This document shows, piece after piece, positions 1-6,969 of a stretch of 64,000 bases of DNA (positions within the stretch are counted from its first letter, which is position 1; each line of letters begins with the position of its first letter). The DNA is from Qipengyuania sp. JC766. Lineage in GTDB: Bacteria; Pseudomonadota; Alphaproteobacteria; Sphingomonadales; Sphingomonadaceae. Position numbers and translations under genes: made by a program. The notes beneath the pieces are model-generated. The model was not told where the DNA came from and searched no databases. It saw nothing but the letters and a program-made list of their open reading frames with translations. The stretch covers positions 1,240,001 to 1,304,000 of the forward strand of contig NZ_JBFEFL010000001.1 in assembly GCF_040717445.1 (NCBI RefSeq). Direction: 5' to 3'.

Positions 1-458
1 CGCTGACCGAAGCGATCATCGAGAGGCGCGAGAACCGCGAGGAGAACGAGGGCCGCACCGTCGCCCTCTACACTTCGATGGAAAGTGCCGTGGTGCGCGG
101 CGTGCCGATGCGGCTGGAGCGGATCGTCGAAAACCTGCTCGACAACGCCGTTTCCTTCTCCCCGCCCAAGGGCCAGATCGACGTGACGATCGCGATCCTC
201 GACGAAGTGGTCACCCTTTCGGTCAGCGACGAGGGGCCCGGCATCGGCGTGGAAGCGCGCGACAAGATCTTCGACCGGTTCCACTCCGATCGTCCGGAGG
301 CGGAGGACTTCGGCAATCACAGCGGCCTCGGCCTGGCGATCGCGCGGACCATCGCGGAAGCGCACGACGGGTCGCTGGAAGCGATCGATAGGCCTGACGG
401 CAAGCCGGGCGCCTGCCTCCTGCTGACCCTGCCGAACCCGCGCAAGGGCCGCGATTGA
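1..458 (+). CDS. chvG: ChvG-type sensor histidine kinase, C-terminal part (cut by window edge)
   Basis: The reading frame is open from base 3 to the TGA at 456-458, so this is the 3' end of a longer gene; the in-frame ATG at 78 is internal. The visible part is the ATP-binding domain of a histidine kinase: an N box (ENLLDNAVSFSPP), a G1 box (DEGPGIG), an F-box region (IFDRFHSDRPE) and a G2 box (HSGLGLAIA). The HSDRPE...FGNHSGLGL pattern is typical of alphaproteobacterial ChvG/ExoS, an inner-membrane kinase that phosphorylates ChvI in envelope and acid responses. The downstream RapZ-EIIA-HPr genes fit that locus. The dimerisation and sensor regions lie outside the window. Confidence 0.85.
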   Translation, partial: LTEAIIERRENREENEGRTVALYTSMESAVVRGVPMRLERIVENLLDNAVSFSPPKGQIDVTIAILDEVVTLSVSDEGPGIGVEARDKIFDRFHSDRPEAEDFGNHSGLGLAIARTIAEAHDGSLEAIDRPDGKPGACLLLTLPNPRKGRD

Positions 459-531
459 CGGGCCCACGCCATCCGCCCGCAAGGGTTAAGGGCCTTTATT
501 CATCCCGTCTCGTGGCGCACATCCGGTCGCG

Positions 532-1467
532 ATGATGCCCGATTCGCCATCCGATGACGATCCTCGCCAGCGTGTCCTGCTGGTCACGGGCCTTTCGGGC
601 GCCGGCAAGACCACCGCCCTGCGCGTGCTGGAGGACATGGGCTGGGAAGCGATCGACAACTTCCCCATCCGGCTTCTGGGGCGCCTCGTCGGCAAAGGGA
701 CCGAAAGTACCACGCGCGATCCGCTGGCGATCGGCTTCGATTCCCGGACCCGCGGCTTCGTGCCTTCCGCCGTCATAGACTCGGTCAAGCAGCTCGCCCG
801 GCGCGAGGACCTGCTGGTCACCACCCTGTTCCTCGACTGCGGCAGCGGCGAGCTTGAGCGCCGCTACAACGAGACCCGCCGGCGCCATCCGATGGCACAG
901 GGGCGTCCGGTGCGCGTCGGCATCCAGGCGGAGCGTGAACTGCTGGAGCCGCTGCGGCGCTGGGCCGACGCGGTGATCGACACGACCGACTTTTCCTCCA
1001 ACCAGCTGCAGCAGGCCGTGCGCGAGCAGTTCTCCGGCACCGCGCCGCAGGAAATGTCCGTCATCGTGTCCAGCTTCGGTTTCGCACGCGGCACACCGCC
1101 TCTTGCCGACCTCGTCTTCGACATGCGCTTCCTCGACAATCCGCACTGGGTGGAGGAACTGCGCGAGAAGACCGGGCTCGATCCGGAAGTGGGCGAACAC
1201 ATCGTGCAGGACGAGGCCTTCGACACCGTCTTCGGCCAGATCCGCGACCTCTTGCTGACACTGCTCCCGCGATACCGGGCGCAGGGGAAAAGCTACGTCA
1301 ACATCGCCTTCGGCTGTACCGGCGGGCGGCATCGCTCCGTCTTCACGGCGGAACGCATGGCGCAGGTCTTGCGCGAATCCGGCTTTTCGCCCACGGTCCT
1401 GCACCGCAATCTGGCTTCGCGCGCTGCGGACGAGATCGAACGACCTCAGCTTGGGCAAACTACCTAG
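532..1467 (+). CDS. rapZ: RapZ family nucleotide-binding protein
   Basis: This 311-residue protein is near the usual family length. It has a P-loop GLSGAGKT at residues 20-27 and the conserved MGWEAIDNFP and FGCTGGRHRSV blocks, the latter in the C-terminal domain. In enterobacteria RapZ is an RNA adaptor that controls GlmS through small RNAs; in alphaproteobacteria that role is not established, and linkage with PTS proteins suggests nitrogen-PTS signalling. ATGs at 532 and 535 are both possible starts and neither has a strong ribosome-binding site. The gene starts 73 bases after the histidine kinase; the HPr kinase gene often found between them is missing. Confidence 0.92.
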   Translation: MMPDSPSDDDPRQRVLLVTGLSGAGKTTALRVLEDMGWEAIDNFPIRLLGRLVGKGTESTTRDPLAIGFDSRTRGFVPSAVIDSVKQLARREDLLVTTLFLDCGSGELERRYNETRRRHPMAQGRPVRVGIQAERELLEPLRRWADAVIDTTDFSSNQLQQAVREQFSGTAPQEMSVIVSSFGFARGTPPLADLVFDMRFLDNPHWVEELREKTGLDPEVGEHIVQDEAFDTVFGQIRDLLLTLLPRYRAQGKSYVNIAFGCTGGRHRSVFTAERMAQVLRESGFSPTVLHRNLASRAADEIERPQLGQTT

Positions 1468-1485
1468 GACGTACTCCTTTTTCCC

Positions 1486-1899
1486 ATGATCGGATTGATC
1501 CTCGTCACTCACGGCCGGTTGGCCGAAGAATTCGTTCACGCCATGGAGCACGTGGTGGGCGGTCAGGATGCAATTGCCACGGTGTGCATCGGCCCGCAGG
1601 ACGACATGGAAGAGCGCCGCGGCGAAATCGCGTCCGCGATCGAGGCGGTCGACAGTGGCAGCGGCACGATCGTGCTGACCGACCTGTTCGGAGGCACGCC
1701 CAGCAATCTGGCGATTTCCCTGATGGAGCCCGGCCGGGTGGAAGTCATCGCCGGGATCAACCTGCCGATGCTGATCAGGCTGGCCGGCGCGCGCAAGGAA
1801 AACGACGTGCTGACGACGGTCCGCGCTGCGCGCGATGCGGGTCGCAACTACATCACCATCGCGTCTGAACTGCTCGGCGCGGATGCGGGGCGCGGATGA
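1486..1899 (+). CDS. PTS system mannose-type EIIA component
   Basis: This is a 137-residue stand-alone EIIA of the mannose family. The N-terminus MIGLILVTHG carries the phospho-accepting histidine at residue 9, and the family motif LFGGTPSNLAISL follows. No IIB or IIC transport partner is encoded nearby, so a regulatory role in a PTS phosphorelay fed by HPr is more likely than sugar uptake. It lies 18 bases after rapZ and overlaps the HPr gene by 4 bases (ATGA), indicating one operon with coupled translation. Confidence 0.92.
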   Translation: MIGLILVTHGRLAEEFVHAMEHVVGGQDAIATVCIGPQDDMEERRGEIASAIEAVDSGSGTIVLTDLFGGTPSNLAISLMEPGRVEVIAGINLPMLIRLAGARKENDVLTTVRAARDAGRNYITIASELLGADAGRG

Positions 1900-2174
1900 C
1901 GGCGGTCACGTGCACCGTCACGATCGTGAACCAGCGGGGCCTGCACGCCCGGGCCAGCGCGAAGTTCGTCGGTGAAGTCGCCGCCCTGCCCGAAGGGACC
2001 AGGGTCACCGTGTCGAAGGACGGAAGCGCCGCGCCCGGCGATTCCATCCTCGACCTGATGATGCTGGGCGCGGCCAAGGGTAACGAGGTGCAGATCGCGG
2101 TCGAAGGACCGGACGCGGACGCGGTTCTCGCCCGGCTGTGCGCGCTGGTCGAAGACGGGTTCGGCGAAGAGTGA
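1896..2174 (+). CDS. ptsH: HPr family phosphocarrier protein
   Basis: This 92-residue HPr carries phosphate between enzyme I (not in the window) and EIIA. The catalytic histidine is His17 in NQRGLHARASA. The regulatory serine region GDSILDLMMLG is kept, with Ser50 at the position phosphorylated by HPr kinase. That is notable because no hprK is visible between the histidine kinase and rapZ. The start overlaps the EIIA stop and the TGA overlaps the GTG of the next gene, so at least three genes are translationally coupled. Confidence 0.92.
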   Translation: MTAVTCTVTIVNQRGLHARASAKFVGEVAALPEGTRVTVSKDGSAAPGDSILDLMMLGAAKGNEVQIAVEGPDADAVLARLCALVEDGFGEE

Positions 2175-3007
2175 CCGACGGCCCGCGCGATTCCGACCGT
2201 CACCGCATCACCGGATTTTCCAACCCCACGGTCAAGTTCCTCCGATCCCTGCGGGACAAGAAGCATCGCAGACGCGCGGGCAAGTTCCTGGCCGAGGGGC
2301 TGCGGCTGCTGACCGACGCGCTGGAGACGGGCCGCGTGCCGGAAATGCTGGTGATGGCGACCGAGCGCGCGCCCCACCCTCTGCTCCGGACGCTGGAGCA
2401 GGAAGTGATTCGCGCCGGCGGGCTGGTGGTCGAGACGTCGGACGAGATCCTGTCCAAGATTACCGGCAAGTCCAACCCGCAGGCGGTGGCGGGGGTCTTC
2501 GCGGAATTCGATACCTCGCTCGCCGCAATCGACAGGCATTCCGCCGACATCTGGCTGGTGGCGCAGGCGCTGCGCGATCCGGGCAATCTGGGCACGATGC
2601 TGCGCACCGGCGATGCGGTGGGCGCCGGCGGCCTGATCCTGCTCGACGACTGCACCGATCCTTTCGCGGTCGAGGCCGTGCGCGCGAGCATGGGCGCGAT
2701 CTTCACCCAGCGGATCGCCCGCGCCCGGTGGGACGAGTTCCTCCCCTGGCTGCGCGGCGACGGCGAAGGCGGCGGGCAACTGGTGGCCGCCAGCCTGCGC
2801 GATGCGGTCCCCTATCGCGGCGCACCCTACCGCGCGCCCTGCTTCGTCATGGTCGGCAACGAGTCCCAGGGCCTGCCGGAGGAATACGAGGCGGCCTGCG
2901 ACCTGAGAGTGACGATGCCGATGCGCGGGCGCGCCGATTCGCTCAATGCGGCGATGGCGGCGGCGGTGCTGGCATACGAGGTGCTCGACACTCTGGAGCG
3001 CGCCTGA
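2171..3007 (+). CDS. TrmH/SpoU family RNA 2'-O-methyltransferase
   Basis: This 278-residue protein belongs to the SPOUT superfamily, which uses S-adenosylmethionine to methylate ribose in rRNA or tRNA. The three SpoU motifs are clear: LRDPGNLGTMLRTGDAVGA, MVGNESQGLP and the C-terminal SLNAAMAAAVLAYEVL. An N-terminal RNA-binding segment (ITGFSNPTVKFLRSLRDKK...FLAEG) matches the RlmB/TsnR type. I place the start at the GTG that overlaps the HPr stop (GTGA); an earlier in-frame ATG at 2138 would lie well inside the HPr gene. The RNA target cannot be told from sequence. Confidence 0.88.
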   Translation: MTDGPRDSDRHRITGFSNPTVKFLRSLRDKKHRRRAGKFLAEGLRLLTDALETGRVPEMLVMATERAPHPLLRTLEQEVIRAGGLVVETSDEILSKITGKSNPQAVAGVFAEFDTSLAAIDRHSADIWLVAQALRDPGNLGTMLRTGDAVGAGGLILLDDCTDPFAVEAVRASMGAIFTQRIARARWDEFLPWLRGDGEGGGQLVAASLRDAVPYRGAPYRAPCFVMVGNESQGLPEEYEAACDLRVTMPMRGRADSLNAAMAAAVLAYEVLDTLERA

Positions 3008-3096
3008 CGCTGCGCACAGGAGAGGCGGCGAGAAAAGGGTTTGTCTCGCGCGCTGCCGTGTTATTGCGACCCCGTTGCAACAAAAGGATACCCCCA

Positions 3097-3609
3097 ATGC
3101 GCACATATTTCCTCGCCGCGGCCCTTTGCGGAACCGCCCTCACCCTTTCCGCCTGTGGCGATACCACCGATGAATCGTCCGCCGACGCCACGATGACCGA
3201 CGCCGAGACCCCGGCCGCCGACGCCATGACGGGCGAAGCATCCACCATTCTCGACGCGAACAGCGCGACCGCGGAACAGCTGGCCGGTGCCGAAGGCGTT
3301 CCGGCCGCACTCGCCGAAGCGATCGTCGCGGGCCGCCCCTACGCCAGTGCCACCGCGTTCAACGCGATGCTCCTGGAAACCGTGTCCGAAGCCGAGGCCG
3401 AGGAAATCCGGACCAGCGTCTTCGTGCCGATCAACCTCAATTCGGCGAGCGAGGAAGACATCGCGCTCATCCCGGGTATGACCGACCGCATGATCGGCGA
3501 ATTCCTCGAATACCGTCCCTACGAGGACATGGCCGAATTCGACCGCGAGATCGGCAAGTATGTCGACGAGGCCGAAGTCGCCCGCCTGCGCAGCTACGTC
3601 ACTCTCTGA
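3097..3609 (+). CDS. Lipoprotein with two helix-hairpin-helix (ComEA-like) domains
   Basis: This 170-residue protein has a lipoprotein signal with lipobox LSAC (residues 17-20), so it should be membrane anchored outside the cytoplasm. A Thr/Ala/Asp-rich linker follows, then two ComEA-like helix-hairpin-helix units: residues about 50-105 (LDANSATAEQLAGAEGVPA) and 112-168 (INLNSASEEDIALIPGMTD). Such units bind DNA without sequence specificity in ComEA; the role here is unknown, and the acidic composition argues against strong DNA binding. Its end overlaps the convergent msrQ gene by 16 bases. No competence gene is adjacent. Confidence 0.8.
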   Translation: MRTYFLAAALCGTALTLSACGDTTDESSADATMTDAETPAADAMTGEASTILDANSATAEQLAGAEGVPAALAEAIVAGRPYASATAFNAMLLETVSEAEAEEIRTSVFVPINLNSASEEDIALIPGMTDRMIGEFLEYRPYEDMAEFDREIGKYVDEAEVARLRSYVTL

Positions 3610-4178
3610 CGGGCCTGCAAGGCCACCCGTACCAGTTCGACCACGGTCAGGATCGCGATGTGGATCCAGGCCGTGGTCGGATCGAAGGCCGACAGCACCC
3701 AGTGCACGAAGGTCAGGATCGCCGCGGGATAGACCAGGCGATGCAGTTTCTTCCAGGTCCGCTTCAGCCGCCGCACGGCGACATCGTTGGACGTGACGGC
3801 GAGCGGCAGGAACAACGCGAAGGCGAGCCAGCCGGTGAGCAGGTAGGTCTCGCCCAGTTCGGCCAGCACGGTCGCCACCGCGCCCTTGTGCCATAGGTAC
3901 ACCGCCAGGTGACCGGCCGCATAGGCGAAGCTGCCCACCCCCAGATCGCGCCGCCGGCGCATCAGCCAGGCAGTCCATTTGGCCCTGCGGAAGACCAGCC
4001 GGACGGGCGTGACCGCCAGTGTCGCCATGAGCAGCCAGGCCGCCCACTTGCCGCTGTCCTTGATCGCGTGGCCATAGCCGTAGGCGTCGGGCGTGAAGGC
4101 CCAGAGCCCGAGGATGGCGATCGCGGGGATGGCAAGGACCAGCCACAGCAGCGGACGTGAATTCAACGCGGATTTCAT
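3594..4178 (-). CDS. msrQ: MsrQ-like haem-binding membrane subunit (ferric-reductase-like domain)
   Basis: This protein of about 194 residues has roughly six hydrophobic helices and conserved histidines (YGYGHAIKD, AAGHLAVYLWHK, LHRLVYPAAILTFVHWV), matching MsrQ/YedZ. MsrQ is the inner-membrane haem protein that passes electrons to the periplasmic methionine-sulfoxide reductase MsrP. I chose the ATG at 4178 because GGAGG precedes it by 5 bases; an ATG 12 bases upstream has no such site. No msrP lies beside it, which is unusual since the two genes are normally paired. Confidence 0.8.
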   Translation of the reverse strand: MKSALNSRPLLWLVLAIPAIAILGLWAFTPDAYGYGHAIKDSGKWAAWLLMATLAVTPVRLVFRRAKWTAWLMRRRRDLGVGSFAYAAGHLAVYLWHKGAVATVLAELGETYLLTGWLAFALFLPLAVTSNDVAVRRLKRTWKKLHRLVYPAAILTFVHWVLSAFDPTTAWIHIAILTVVELVRVALQARQRVT

Positions 4179-4568
4179 GCCGTCCTCCATGCGACCGAAC
4201 CGACCGCTTGTCGCCCCCTGTTACCGCCGGCGGAGAGGCGGCGGTTGACACCGACCGGGGCCTTTTTCGAAACACCATCCCGCACCGTTTCCAGTCCCTC
4301 GAAGTCGGACCCTTCCGTGGGGCGGAGATATGGCGATGCCGGATTTTCGTTCACTGCCAGTGGGTTGCCTCGATTTTCTCAGACCATATCGACGAATGCC
4401 CGTCATCGGGTAGCGCCGCATTGAACCCCTTCCCCACCTCGGCGGTGTCACCTTCCAGGGAATGGTACCTTACGCCCGATCGCCGCAGCCGGGTTGGACC
4501 CAATATCGTCCACCCGGCCCGCGATACCCGCGTGGCTAGCAATTTCGCGGCATGTAGGACAGCGCGAC
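4179..4568. other. Intergenic region between rmuC and msrQ
   Basis: About 390 bases with no gene I can support. Both neighbours are read leftward, so this holds the end of the rmuC transcript and probably the msrQ promoter. A GC-rich inverted repeat (ACCGCCG at 4223-4229 with CGGCGGT at 4239-4245) could form a small hairpin in the msrQ leader. An open frame on the plus strand has no ribosome-binding site or recognisable protein and was set aside. Confidence 0.4.
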
Positions 4569-6020
4569 TTATTCCGCCGCCTCGCTGTCTTCCGCTTCGC
4601 TGAAATTGGACAGGCGGCGCGGCTGGTGGCCGATGGGGAGCGCTTCGGGCAGGTCCTTGGCGGACGTGTCGATGCTCAGCTTCTCGAAACGCTCGCCCGT
4701 GCGCCTCAGATTGGTGTCGAAACTCCCGACCAGCGCATCGAAGCTGGTGTTGGCCTTTCCAAGGTCCCGGCGCAGATTGCTCATGTGGCGAGCCACGACG
4801 CCCAATCGGTCGTAAAGCTCCTTGCCCAGTTTCGCGATCTCTTCCGCGTCGGCCTGTACGCCGGCCTGCCGCCATACCGTCGCCACGGTCATCGCGATCG
4901 ACATGAAGTTGAGCGGGCTGGACAGCACGACGTTGTGGCGCAGCGCGAAGTCCAGCAGGCCCTCGTCCTGCATCAGCGCCGCGTAGAGCACGTGTTCGCC
5001 CGGCACGAACATGACCACGAAATCGGCCGATCCGTCGACATTGTCCTGGTACCGCTTCGCGGCCAGCGCTTGGACATGGGTGCGCAGCTCGCGCGCGTGC
5101 TTGCGCAGCAATTCGTGCCGCTGTTCCTCGCTGTCCGCCTCGTTCGCTTCCTTGTAGGTGTTGAAGACGTTCTTCACGTCGACGATCAGCTTGCGCCCGC
5201 CCGGTATGTTGATGATCGCGTCGGGGCGCAGGTCCTGCCCGTCGGCCCCCTTGATCCCGACCTCGCGCTTGAAATCGGTCCGGTCGCGCAGGCCGCAGCT
5301 TTCGAGCAGGTTCTCGAACTGCAGTTCGCCCCAGTCGCCGCGCGCCTTGGTCGCGCCCTTCAGGGTCGTGGTGATGCGATTGGCGCCTTCCACGACCCGT
5401 TCCTGCCCGGCGCGGACCTCGCCGATCACGCCCTGCAGCTGGTGGTACGCTTCCGCCCGGTTCTTCTCGATCTCGTCGATCCGCCGGCGATAACGCTCCA
5501 GCGTCTCGCCCACAGGGCCGACCTTCTTCTCCAGTTCGGCGAGACTTTCCTTGTTGAGCGTCGCCAGGTGCGACTGCGCGCCTTCGAGGAACTTGGACTG
5601 CGCACCGGCCAGCATCTTCTCGCCGATCTCGTTGAACTTCGCCTGCAGCTTCTCCTCGGCTTCGACCAGCCGGGAAAGCTCGCGCTCGAAATGCTTCTCG
5701 CGCTCCAGATAGCGGTCCTCCGCCGCTTTCTCGCGCGCCGCGGCTTCGCTGCGGAAGGATGCGAGGTCGGCCCTGAGACCCTCGCGCTCGGTCCGCACCG
5801 CGTCGAGCTGCTCCGCCAGCGCGTCGGCACGCGCGGCACGGTCGCTCATGGTCGCGAGTTCGGGCGTCATGCGCGACAGCTTCTCCGCCAGATCCCGCGC
5901 CTCGGCATCGCGCTCCTTGTGCCGGGTCTTCCAGTCCGCGACCGGGCGCGAGCCGGCGAACCAGCCGAGCCCTCCCCCGACCAGCAGGGCGATGAGAATA
6001 TAGATTAGGTTGAGGTCCAT
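4569..6020 (-). CDS. rmuC: DNA recombination protein RmuC
   Basis: This 483-residue protein starts with a single membrane anchor (LIYILIALLVGGGLGWFAG), followed by a long coiled coil (about residues 30-200) and a nuclease-like RmuC domain (ARGDWGELQFENLLESCGL, PDAIINIPGGRKLIVDVKN). RmuC limits recombination at inverted repeats and is a predicted restriction-endonuclease-fold protein held at the membrane. The E-x-D-x-K arrangement (GELQFE then DAII...VDVK) is visible. The start ATG at 6020 has a GGGGA-like site upstream. It ends before a 390-base non-coding region and appears to be a single-gene unit. Confidence 0.92.
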   Translation of the reverse strand: MDLNLIYILIALLVGGGLGWFAGSRPVADWKTRHKERDAEARDLAEKLSRMTPELATMSDRAARADALAEQLDAVRTEREGLRADLASFRSEAAAREKAAEDRYLEREKHFERELSRLVEAEEKLQAKFNEIGEKMLAGAQSKFLEGAQSHLATLNKESLAELEKKVGPVGETLERYRRRIDEIEKNRAEAYHQLQGVIGEVRAGQERVVEGANRITTTLKGATKARGDWGELQFENLLESCGLRDRTDFKREVGIKGADGQDLRPDAIINIPGGRKLIVDVKNVFNTYKEANEADSEEQRHELLRKHARELRTHVQALAAKRYQDNVDGSADFVVMFVPGEHVLYAALMQDEGLLDFALRHNVVLSSPLNFMSIAMTVATVWRQAGVQADAEEIAKLGKELYDRLGVVARHMSNLRRDLGKANTSFDALVGSFDTNLRRTGERFEKLSIDTSAKDLPEALPIGHQPRRLSNFSEAEDSEAAE

Positions 6021-6060
6021 TTATCGTTTCCCCATTCAGCCGAGCCACCGCTGGGAGCTG

Positions 6061-6122
6061 AGACAATCATTTGTCTTTCCCGCTTTGGGGCTGGCGAATT
6101 AAGCCGCCAGCCCCGCAGCGGG
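6061..6122. repeat. Two adjacent inverted repeats (hairpins) between rmuC and a small ORF
   Basis: The first is AGACAA-TCAT-TTGTCT at 6061-6076, a perfect 6-bp palindrome about 40-55 bases before the rmuC start, where an operator could sit. The second is a long stem at 6079-6122: CCCGCT, a 2-base bulge, then GGGGCTGGCG, an 8-base loop, and the perfect complement. It begins right after the TGA of the small minus-strand ORF. Neither side carries a T run, so it is not a textbook intrinsic terminator, though it may still stop or protect the upstream transcript. Confidence 0.55.
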
Positions 6123-6278
6123 TCAGTTACAGCAATGAAAGGACAAAAAGTCTTTCACTGCCTCGGCTTCGGAAGAAAATCCCACAGCCGAACTATACAA
6201 GAATGCCTTTCCGTTGCCGGAAATTCGATGCCAATGGCATGCCGCATTCACCCACTGCAAAACGTAAGGCGGAACCAT
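6123..6278 (-). CDS. Possible 51-residue Cys/His-rich small protein
   Basis: A short frame starts at the ATG at 6276-6278 with a very strong ribosome-binding site (AAAAAAAGGAGAG ending 5 bases before the ATG). The predicted protein begins MVPPYVLQWVNAACHWHR, contains a CHWH motif at residues 14-17 and ends FHCCN. I recognise no family and see no signal peptide. Base and codon use are distinctly more AT-rich than the neighbours (TTT, TTG, TAT and AGT codons). It ends directly at a long hairpin. A copper-storage-like gene lies divergently about 220 bases away, so a metal-related role is possible but unproven. It could also be a leader peptide or chance. Confidence 0.4.
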   Translation of the reverse strand: MVPPYVLQWVNAACHWHRISGNGKAFLYSSAVGFSSEAEAVKDFLSFHCCN

Positions 6279-6318
6279 AGTGGCTCTCCTTTTTTTGCGA
6301 GTTGTGGGTGCTTCGGCG

Positions 6319-6360
6319 GGGGTCGTTCGGAAACGTAGCAGAGGCAGGGTCAACGACCCC
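6319..6360. promoter_or_regulatory. Overlapping inverted repeats in the region shared by the small ORF and the copper-protein gene
   Basis: GGGGTCGTT at 6319-6327 is the exact reverse complement of AACGACCCC at 6352-6360. The inner bases GACCC (6355-6359) can instead pair with GGGTC (6347-6351) across a 3-base loop. The two pairings exclude each other, as in an attenuator, or they may mark a regulator site. The region lies upstream of both the leftward small ORF and the rightward gene at 6496. The surrounding 6280-6495 is AT-rich and holds no other gene. Confidence 0.35.
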
Positions 6361-6495
6361 ACATATCTATCGCTTTTGTCCGAAACGGTTTGACCGCGTC
6401 AGCCTCTCATTGATGGATGAAACAAAAATAGAACGCAAGAGTACCGATGGAACAAATCCCCCGCCCCGTTCGCTCGGTCAGCGAAGGAGAAAATC

Positions 6496-6906
6496 ATGTC
6501 GATCAAGGAAATGATCCAGGACCACCCCGCGGTCGGGGACGATTACAACGACGAGCTGGGCGAGGCGGTCAAGCACGCCATGTACGGCGCGGCGATCATC
6601 AACAGCTGCGCCGATGCGTGCCTCGCGGAAGAGGACGCGAAGGACCGCGCCGAATGCGTGCGCCGGTGCCTCGATGCGAGCGATGCCTGTACCGCGTTCT
6701 ATCGCATGGGCAGCCGCCGGACCGGCGGCAATGTCGCGGCGATCAAGGCGATCGGCGCCGCCGCGATCATCGCCTGCGAACAGTGCCACGAGCTATGTTC
6801 GAAGCATGACGATCCGCACTGCAAGCGCTGCGCCACGATGTGCGAGGAAGTCATCCGCGACGTGAAGAAAGCGGTCCAGCTGATGTCGGAAAACCGCCAC
6901 GGCTGA
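6496..6906 (+). CDS. Four-helix-bundle copper-storage-like protein (Csp/DUF326 type)
   Basis: This 136-residue protein has 11 cysteines (38, 42, 54, 58, 65, 94, 97, 101, 109, 112, 116) spaced CxxxC or CxxC along predicted helices, the hallmark of Csp proteins that store many Cu(I) ions in a helix bundle. It has no signal peptide or twin-arginine motif, so it should be cytosolic, like Csp3. A strong ribosome-binding site (GAAGGAG) precedes the ATG. It is monocistronic and ends at a good intrinsic terminator. Copper binding is inferred from family membership. Confidence 0.82.
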   Translation: MSIKEMIQDHPAVGDDYNDELGEAVKHAMYGAAIINSCADACLAEEDAKDRAECVRRCLDASDACTAFYRMGSRRTGGNVAAIKAIGAAAIIACEQCHELCSKHDDPHCKRCATMCEEVIRDVKKAVQLMSENRHG

Positions 6907-6935
6907 ACGCCGCGCGGACATTCCGGTCCAGATGC

Positions 6936-6965
6936 AAAAAGCCCCGCACAATGGCGGGGCTTTTT
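6936..6965. terminator. Bidirectional intrinsic terminator between the copper protein and def
   Basis: AAAAAGCCCCGC, a 6-base loop and GCGGGGCTTTTT form a perfect 12-bp stem including the A/T flanks, giving a T run on both strands. It lies 30 bases after the plus-strand gene ending at 6906 and 5 bases after the end of def on the minus strand, so it can end both convergent transcripts. Confidence 0.9.
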
Positions 6966-6969
6966 CGTG

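Noticed and set aside
78-458. A 126-residue complete gene starting at the ATG at 78
   Set aside because: The frame is open to the window edge and the N box already starts inside it, so this is only the end of a histidine kinase.
496-1551. Long open frame on the minus strand opposite rapZ
   Set aside because: Antisense to a clear RapZ; high GC content keeps the opposite strand free of stops.
1853-3106. 417-codon minus-strand frame
   Set aside because: Opposite HPr and the methyltransferase, which have intact motifs; the translation is Arg/His/Gln-rich and matches no family.
4157-4603. 148-codon plus-strand frame filling the gap between msrQ and rmuC
   Set aside because: No ribosome-binding site, overlaps two real genes at its ends, and no recognisable protein.
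6390-6413. TTGACC as a -35 element for the copper-storage-like gene
   Set aside because: No convincing -10 hexamer at the right spacing.
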